Source: Cryptomeria japonica (taxonomy: Eukaryota; Streptophyta; Pinopsida; Cupressales; Cupressaceae). Taken from it: a DNA stretch of 64,000 bases. The notes beneath the pieces were generated by a model, which saw only the letters and a list, made by a program, of their open reading frames with translations, made no database searches and was not told the origin of the DNA. Shown here in pieces: positions 57,480 through 64,000 of this stretch (positions are counted from its first letter, which is position 1; each line of letters opens with the position of its first letter). The position numbers and the translations under genes are program-made. The DNA is taken from NCBI RefSeq assembly GCF_030272615.1, contig NC_081412.1, positions 691,306,083 to 691,370,082 of the forward strand. The letters run 5' to 3'.

Positions 57480-58806
57480 TGTAGACACCTAAAAATGGTC
57501 AATGCTTGCGGAGTCATACTTTAACATTTGCACATTGCCTCATTTTAGGTTTTTGCATCGCATTAACATTTCTCCTATGTCATGCACTTGGTCTTTATCA
57601 TTTGCGAGCATCGAGTCATTCTTCTACATTCTTCATTTGTCTCGCTTTCGAATTTGGTCTTGTCGATAACAATCTTTAATCATGATTTTGGTCGATCTTG
57701 TCAATCTCTTATCAACTTGTCAATCTCGTCATTTTATGATCGATTTGACATCAATCGTCATCCTTTTCAATCATGTCAATTTGAATCAATTAGTCAATGT
57801 TCCTTGTCAATTGGCGCATTTATCAATCAAATCATTTATCAATCCAAAATCATGATCGAATCGATATCAATTATCCTTTGTCAAGACCTAATTGTCATCT
57901 TTGCATTGCTAATTCATCTTCTAGGGTTTCGTGATTTAATCATTTAACCTTGTTTGTCATTTCTCCCTTTAGGATTAATAAATTATTTATTTATCCTAAG
58001 TCTTCTTGTTGCAATTAAATGTTCATTTAATTGGCTAATTATTCCTCTTTGTGAATTAATTAATAAATGATAAATTATTAATTAATTTACCTAATTTCTA
58101 ATTTCCATCAATTTCTTTTTCCTAAATTCCTCATTTCTAATTTCTTAATTTTCTAATTCCTAATTTCAATTTCCTCCTATTTCTCTCCTAAATTCATGGA
58201 AATGACATAGAAATTTGTCATTAATTGTCATAGATCTTTGCATAGAAATTTGTCATAAATTGTCATAAATCTTTGCATAGAAAATTGTCATAAATCCTTG
58301 CATAGCAATTTGTCATAATCTTGTCATAAATTATCAATCAATCAATTTTGCATAGAAAGTGCATAATTTGTCATAAATTGTCATAATTTGTCATATTGAT
58401 TTGCAATTTCCATTTGAATCATTATCATGCTAATCTTGTCATCTCTCCAATTCTTCTATAAATTGGATGAATTTCTTCAATCAAAGCCCTTAATCCCTAA
58501 TCCTTAATCAGACTATCGAATTTACGCTTCTAGTACTCTTGATCGAAAATCCCGTCTACTTGCTTTCAATTGTGTGTGCACTTGTAGGTGAGATCCACAA
58601 CTATTTGGAGAGGAAAGAAGAACAATCGAGCTGCATGAAGGAGTATTCAAATCTTGCCTATGGTTTGCATAATCTTTGCTTTTGAATGCTTTTGTTTCAT
58701 GTCTCTATTGAGTGTTGTTTAGGATAGATCATTGCAATGAATGCTTTTGTGATTGAGTTATTATGTTTATCTTGTTTTGTGATGATTCTCTATTTCCTAT
58801 GCTACA
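57480..58806 (+). repeat. 3' LTR of F
   Basis: It matches 48952-50278 base for base over long stretches, with the same length and ends, and is followed by AGTTA. Confidence 0.92.
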
Positions 58807-58811
58807 AGTTA

Positions 58812-59927
58812 TGTAGTACCCTTCCTCATTTGAACTCATTAGACTCATATTTTATTATTGTTTACTTTTAGTGGATACATTACCATGATGTGTTATTCAG
58901 ACTTATATGACATTATTTCATGCTTTATCTAGATATGTGATGCATAATTTATTTGTAGTATTTCAGTACTTGTGATTTATGGCATTTTATGGATTATTGC
59001 TATGTACTGACACTTTACTTTATCTATGCAATGTGTAATTATATGTTGTGTGTCTGCGAGTGTATTGGATGCAAGGGGATGATTTTCCTTCACTCATTTC
59101 GGTGAGACAAGGAACGTCATGATTCTCCTTCATCGGTGTGTATGCCGTGTTTTCTATATTGTATATATGCATGTGTGGTTCGGTGATGCATGATTTTGTA
59201 GGTACAAGTACTGGGTAGGTACGGTGTATCGTCTCCACCTGGCTTCACAGGTTTGAGCGTGCCTTATATTTTCTGATGGAAGTGGAGGAGGTAGTAGTTG
59301 ACCCTATTTTACTGAGTTACACTCTTGTGAGTGTTTCAGTTGGTCATCCTATCATTTTGTTTGGCCTTCGTATTTTGTCGTTTGATCTTTTTATGAGTAT
59401 TTGCTTGAGGTTTGCTCAGTTTGTGTGTTTAGTGGTTTTAAATTAATTAACTAAATTTAAATTATAAATTTAGTTAATTAAAAGAAGTTATTAAATTAAG
59501 TTGCAAGCTGCATGATATTAGAAATATATTTTATTTAAATTTTAGTGGAAAAATAAATTAGATTAATTGCATTTATTGTTTCCTAGAATTTTAAATAAAT
59601 AAAAGAATAAAATAATAAATAAATAAATGAATGAATAAAAGAATTAATTAGAATTATAGTATTGCTTTAATTTCTTTATTTAAAAAATTAATTAATTTGC
59701 ATGAGAAAAGGAAAGAAAAAAAATGTTTTTTAATTATTACATGTTTTCTATTAAAGTAAAAGTAGGTTTTGAAGGGGCCCCGAAACCCTTTACAAAAGGA
59801 CCTTACAAGACAAAAGCATTAAGAAACCAGGAGGAACAAACATAGGAAAACAAGCAAAATAACTAAAAAAAAACCAACTAAAAGCCCCCAAAACCAGCAA
59901 AAAACCAGCTAGACCCAACAAAAGGAA
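58812..59927. other. Unassigned AT-rich sequence
   Basis: No ORF. 58812-59430 may continue J or another element. 59436-59740 is rich in TTAATTAA/AAATAAAT. From about 59760, on the minus strand, a segment with GGGTTTCGGGGCCCCTTC looks like the 3' untranslated part of the M unit, ending in an A/T-rich tail. I cannot place element boundaries. Confidence 0.35.
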
Positions 59928-61395
59928 CTAATTTATATTTTTCAGGGCATTAGCCAAGTTACCGCTAATCCCATACAGATCTTTGATATTATCCCTAAGA
60001 TTAGGGATGTCCTTAGCAGAAGCAACAACAACTTTCTTTATGCTTGCTCTAGTTCTCTTTGGTGCTCCACCAAGTGTAGCTTCCCTACTTCCAATCTTGA
60101 TTGCATCTTCATCCATGTCGACGTCCACCACTGGTTTGGGAGAGCTGGAGTTATTGAGGACCTTCAAAATATCCTCTAGGTTCTTAGTAACTACAGACAG
60201 GATATTAGGGATAATACCCAGTAGGTTTTTCATTGCCACTTTCCCTTCTTCCAGCTGGTCAATCTGAGTTGCCATTTTTTAACTTTCTCTTCCATTTCCT
60301 GCTTCCATTGCTTCTGATTCCTGTCATCTTCCTTCCTTTTCTCATCCATCTGTTTCCCATTTTTTTCCAAGTTCTTCATTAGTTCATATGTCCATCTGTC
60401 ATAACCCAATCTAGCCTCAGTGAGTTGTTTAAGATTATCCAGGAATAACCCTTCTCCAATGCTTTCCTTATCCTCGCTCAAACTATCCTTAGCCATTTCG
60501 TTCTCGGTTTCCCATTTCTTCTCCCTCTCAGAATTCATATCTTTTTCCTCATTATCCTTATCATCCAAATCCACCATAGGTTGACTATCGTTGCCTAAGC
60601 TAGCACTGTGAATTGGACTATCATTGTCAGACTCGTTATCACCTTCTTCATCCTCTACAGCCACATCCTCATCTTTCCAACTGTCCTCACCCTCTGATTT
60701 GTCCATTTCCATTTCACTGCCCTCTTTTCTAGTTTCCTCCGTTTCATTCTTTTCATCCTCGTGGGCTTTCAACCTAGTGGCACTCTTTCTTTTTTATCTA
60801 GAAGTAGCCTCCTCCTTGTTGGGTTCTCCTTCCTCTAGCTTTCTCTTGCCTTTCCCTGGAGAAGCAAATAACCTCTTGTTTTCCTGCATGGCAAGGATTT
60901 TACAGTGCTCATAAATGAGCAACAAGAGCCCACAATGGAGCACCAGATTTGAGGAATTCTTGTTGTGTTTATTGAGTGACCTAGAAAGGGACCTGAAGAG
61001 ATAGGAGGGTAGGGATACCCTTTTCTCATGCTTTAAGTGGTTTAATAACACAAAGTGATAAGTGTGGGCTCTGTAAAAGTGGCCCTCAATAGTTATGTAT
61101 TCCATTATGGCATTCAAAACCCAGCCCCAGATTTTCTTGATATTGGAGGCTTCATAATAACCCCCTATGGCTTTTCCGATTTTATCCCTCTCCTTTTCTT
61201 TACACAGGAAAAGATTTACCGCATTATTGGAAACTTTAAGATCTCTAAAAAAATTAAGCCCCGAGTGGGGCACACCTGTCATAGTCACGATGAGGCTCGC
61301 GTCCAATTTGAACCTCACACCATAGATTTTAAAGGACCCATTACTCCAATTTTCCAAAATTTTGGAGACTGCGAATTTAATTATTGCATGTTAAC
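59928..61395 (-). pseudogene. M: transposon-type protein with acidic coiled-coil tail
   Basis: The frame is open from about 61395 without an ATG (HAIIKFAVSKILENWSNGSF). The N-terminal block has LDASLIVTMTGVPHSG and EYITIEGHFYRAHTYHF. A TAG at 60794-60796 follows ATSR. The frame then continues with a very acidic Glu/Asp-rich stretch and a Lys/Glu coiled coil (KQMDEKRKEDDRNQKQW). A one-base shift in the A6 run at 60269-60274 leads into MATQIDQLEEGKVAMKNLL and PKRTRASIKKVV, ending at 59928. The (V/M)TG(L/V)P block and the order globular part, charged linker, coiled coil recall ORF2 of D and H, but similarity is weak. Not a recognised enzyme; possibly another retroelement accessory protein. Confidence 0.5.
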
Positions 61396-61982
61396 TTATC
61401 CCTTGTTAGAAAATTAGTAAAGAAAATAAAATTGCTTTTATTACTAAATTTAGGTTTTTGGGAAAAATATATTCAACCTGGAATTTTAGTTTAAAAAGGG
61501 GAATAGGTCTTTATTTTAGGGAGACATAGGAAACAGGTCAGGGATTTAGGTGAAGAGAAATTTATTTGGAAGCTTGTTGAAGGATTGGTTCTCTTCTATA
61601 AATTTCTTCTAGGAAAGCTATACTAGGTTGGGTGGCTTTGTTTGATTGTTTGTTTTAAAGAAAATATTTTATTTCTTTCTTCTTTCTGAATGATGTGTGT
61701 TAAGATGTTTGTCAAATCTAAAATCCTGTCTGATTCTTGGCTAAAGTTCATTCTTGAAGTTAATTTCTAGTTTGTGGAAAGAAGTTATTACCTAGGTGTT
61801 TGTAGATTAAATTGGAAAAAGTTATTATGGCAAATTTTGCCAAGATTTTTATTGTGAATGAAAATTGCAAGATTTGGCAGGAATGGGATTACTAGAGAAA
61901 TCATTCCCTCTTGTTTGATTTTTGTTTCGATACTTGGCTATGGCAGTCCTTTTTAATATTTTTGTATCGATACTACTCAACA
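61396..61982. other. Unassigned sequence left of E
   Basis: No ORF or recognised motif. A repeated CGATACT (61928-61934, 61968-61974) lies close to the abrupt end of the E LTR, so the junction may be a deletion or insertion point. Confidence 0.35.
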
Positions 61983-62580
61983 GGAAGTCACACTGACTTA
62001 CAAAGAGGATTTACACAAATCTAATATTCTGTACTACTTTACAATAGCATCTTCAATGCCAAATTCAATACCGGTTCTTGCTCTATTCTTTACATATACC
62101 CTTGACCTACAATTCGCACATTAGGTCTGCCTTATAATTTATTTATTACATTCTCTCCATATCCTACAAATGCCTACAATGATCTCTTTTATATACAAGA
62201 GTCATTTTACAATTTGCCAAGTCGACTTACAATGATAAAAAAAATATTACATATCAAAAATCCTGTCGGCCTCTGTGCCGGTATACATATTTCCTTCTGT
62301 GCTGGTGCCGGTGTAGATTGATTTTGTTGATGTCGGTGCATTTTTCTATTTGAGTAGTGCTTTGCCATTATAGTGTCTTGCCGGTGCCATAGGATTGCAA
62401 GGTTGCTTGTGTAATGCTTTGCCAATATAATGTCTTGCCGGTGCCATAGGATTGCAAGGTTGCCTATGTAATGCTTTGCCGGTATAATGTCTTGCTGGTG
62501 CCATAGGATTGCAAGGTTGCCATCAATGACAAAACCTTCAATCACACACAATGTCTCATTGGAGTGTCCATATGCCAACA
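61983..62580 (-). repeat. 3' LTR of E, U5 end missing
   Basis: On the minus strand it starts TGTTGGCATATGGACACTCC as in D and follows D to CAGTGTGACTTCC, then stops matching. About 300 bp, including the expected C-rich hairpin, are missing. A TATA-like GTATATAAAAGAG lies near 62184-62196. Confidence 0.8.
62361..62522 (-). repeat. 57-bp tandem repeat in the E LTR
   Basis: Nearly three copies, marked by CCATAGGATTGCAAGGTTGC starting at 62387, 62444 and 62501. D has a single copy of the corresponding segment. Confidence 0.85.
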
Positions 62581-62607
62581 ATCTCCCCCTTTGGCATTGA
62601 TGGCAAC
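62516..62607 (-). other. Inverted repeat enclosing the E polypurine tract
   Basis: GTTGCCATCAATG (62516-62528) and CATTGATGGCAAC (62595-62607), perfect 13-bp complements, as in D. Confidence 0.7.
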
Positions 62608-62785
62608 ACTCATGAGAAATTTCAAAAAGATATCCAAAAATGTGTATACCAAAAAAATGTTACCAAAAATATGAGGGCTCCCCCTGAGCATGTGATCCCT
62701 GTGTTTTGAATTTTCTCATCTACTACTCCCCCTTTGGCATCAATGACAAAGGTTAGTAGATTTGTAGTTGTACCAATACATAACC
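62581..62785 (-). other. 3' untranslated region and polypurine tracts of E
   Basis: Minus-strand purine tracts CCAAAGGGGGAGAT (62581-62594), GCTCAGGGGGAGCC (62686-62699) and CAAAGGGGGAGTAG (62725-62739) match those of D in order. Confidence 0.8.
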
Positions 62786-64000
62786 TCAACCTTGTAGTTG
62801 GGTAGTTATTATCTGAAGAATATCTCCCAAAATTAAGTTTATACCATCCATAAACTTCTTGCTCTCCTTTATTGCTATCTCAGTTCTGTGTATTTTACCG
62901 GTGAGATGCTGCAAGTGCTTTGCCAGTGTTTTGCTACCCTATTTTAGTGCCTCTGAGATTTCCTTACGCAGAGATGCTAAATAGTCCAATCTTGGACTTA
63001 GTTTAGATCTCAAAAATTTTGCCTTGTTTATTATTTTCTCTTTTTCTCTTTCTAATTTGAGCAATTCTTCCTCAAAATTTGTTATCTTTTCCTCAAAAAC
63101 TGATAATGTATCGGGTGAGTTAACAAAATTATCAGCAAGTTTATTGATCTCTTCCTGTACCTTGCTCATCCTTTATCTACATCCGTGGTCAAAAAGTTTA
63201 TCTTACAGGTGTCTTTATACAAAGTTTTGTATTCTTTCAATAAATTGCACAGTTCCGGTAGAAGTGTGTCGAATTCCCTGTTACACTTCTTTATTCGTTC
63301 CTCAAAGAATTTCTGTTTTTCTTTTTCTACACTTTCCTTTACAGTTTCTACCTTTGTTTGCTCAAAATTTCCAGAAATATATTTACAAAGTGTATCCAAC
63401 TGGCCTAAAGAATCTTTGTTGGCTATATTACAATTTGGAGCTATTAATTTCAAAATTGGAATTGAATCATCTATTGCTTTATATGCTTGTGAGCTATAAT
63501 CGGTTATTTTCTTGATAGAATCGAGCAATACCTCTATTACATTTGATGATGACCTAGTAAACTAAGTGCCGATGGAAGGGACCATGCTGGTATTGACCTC
63601 TGGTAGGTCTGTTTGTGTCTCCATAGTTTTTCTTGCATCATTTCTTACCGGTGGCATCAGTTCTGGAGCCTTTAGCTCTGTTGGTCGCTCTGTTTGTGTT
63701 CCAGATTCCTTCTTTTTCTCTGAATCTGCTATCGGTTGCTCTTGGTTTCCTGTTGCCAGTTGCTCTTGGTTTCCTATTGCCGGTTGCTCTTTATTATCAG
63801 ATTTATCTGTGGTATCCTTATCTACCACTATGTTGATTATTTGAGCATCAACATTCACAGTATATAGGACTTCAGGATTAGGATTGTTATCCTCTGTGTC
63901 CATGCTCTCAACTGCCGATTGATCTTTTGTAGTTGTTTTTACCAGTTGAGTATTTAAAGGAGGTGGGGGTAAGTTGTCTCTAATCTTGATACTTGGCAGT
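62786..64000 (-). pseudogene. E ORF2, C-terminal part (broken, cut by window edge)
   Basis: From the window edge: DNLPPPPLNTQLVKTTT, MDTEDNNPNPEVLYTVNVD and a Gln/Glu-rich repeat (NKEQPAIGNQEQLATGNQEQ). METQTDLPEVNTSMVPSIGT and a TAG near 63562 follow. Then come VLLDSIKKITDYSSQAYKAI and a long coiled coil to VDKG; a frameshift at 63166-63169; NKLADNFVNSPDTLS; LSPRLDYLASLRKEI; and the end QIITTQLQG with TGA at 62786-62788. D gives the same order, so this is the conserved C-terminal coiled-coil half of ORF2. Confidence 0.78.

Larger units (their letters stand above)
48952..58806 (+). mobile_element. Large gypsy-like derivative F without reverse transcriptase
   Basis: F has LTRs of equal length (48952-50278 and 57480-58806), nearly identical and so relatively young. 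The primer-binding site is at 50284-50301, and the polypurine tract CAAAGAGGGGCAAAA at 57465-57479. Near-matching flanks GGTTA and AGTTA stand in for a target duplication. The 7.2-kb interior has a long leader, one Pro/Gln/Ser-rich reading frame (52503-55400) and a low-complexity 3' region. No RT, integrase or protease was seen. It shares its primer site with X and its LTR start with J. Confidence 0.85.
61983..64000 (-). mobile_element. Non-autonomous element E (family of D), 3' part
   Basis: It comprises a 3' LTR (61983-62580, truncated on the left), polypurine tract, 3' untranslated region and the C-terminal part of ORF2. It runs off the right edge of the window. Sequence order and wording match D closely. 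Confidence 0.85.

Noticed and set aside
59760-59840. LINE 3' end suggested by GGGTTTCGGGGCCCCTTC and an A/T-rich tail
   Set aside because: There is no reverse transcriptase or endonuclease and no clear poly-A with target duplication; kept only as a possibility in the unassigned region.
62207-62581. Repetitive minus-strand ORF with NLAILWHRQD repeats
   Set aside because: The repeats come from the 57-bp tandem array in the E U3; the ORF has no counterpart in D.
1-64000. Host protein-coding gene or tRNA gene
   Set aside because: No exon-like conserved domain outside retroelements and no cloverleaf with A/B boxes was recognised by eye. The TGGTATCAGAGC sites are primer-binding sites, not tRNA genes.

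Overview
The window reads as repeat-derived intergenic DNA of a seed plant with a very large genome. I suspect a gymnosperm, but that is inference from TE density, element types and AT-richness; no single-copy host gene, rRNA or tRNA gene was recognised. Almost every base belongs to LTR retrotransposons or their debris, stacked inside one another.

Layout. Window start: the 3' LTR of a plus-strand element, A (23-1248), cuts into the integrase remnant of an old minus-strand copia element, K. The rest of K (gag-protease, leader, 5' LTR) lies at 37204-40292. K is split by H, a minus-strand element at 1381-37198 with 5-bp target duplications AGGCA. H is split by C1, a plus-strand Ty1-copia element at 5374-34332 (duplication ATATC). 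C1 is hit twice: a Ty3-gypsy chromovirus, G1 (5889-13776, duplication GCTAT), sits in its 5' LTR, and element D (14338-28633) sits in its leader. D is split by X, a minus-strand Tat-like gypsy derivative at 18100-26514 (duplication GATAC). To the right, a copia gag fragment, L (40293-40749), is hit by K on one side and by J (LTR 40750-41538) on the other. J carries the insertions G2 (chromovirus, 41864-47954, duplication CTTAG) and F (large gypsy-like derivative without reverse transcriptase, 48952-58806). The right end holds a minus-strand transposon-type ORF, M (59928-61395), and E (61983 to the window end), a relative of D.

The most interesting content is the H/D/E family. These elements have two ORFs and no reverse transcriptase or integrase. 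ORF1 is a coiled-coil protein with four CCHC zinc knuckles. ORF2 is about 1,000 codons, with a globular N-terminal half, a basic and proline-rich linker, and coiled coils. Family members share the primer-binding site, leader, LTR R/U5 layout and 3' polypurine-tract module with the copia element C1, which suggests that they use a copia machinery. LTRs of all these families (A, C1, D, H) end in a 9-11 bp stem-loop. Its loop is nearly invariant (TTCACCCCCCCTC) while the stems differ between families by paired changes. A second inverted repeat encloses the polypurine tract at the internal/LTR junction.

All coding regions are broken by stops (mostly TAG), frameshifts or insertions. No intact autonomous element is visible.
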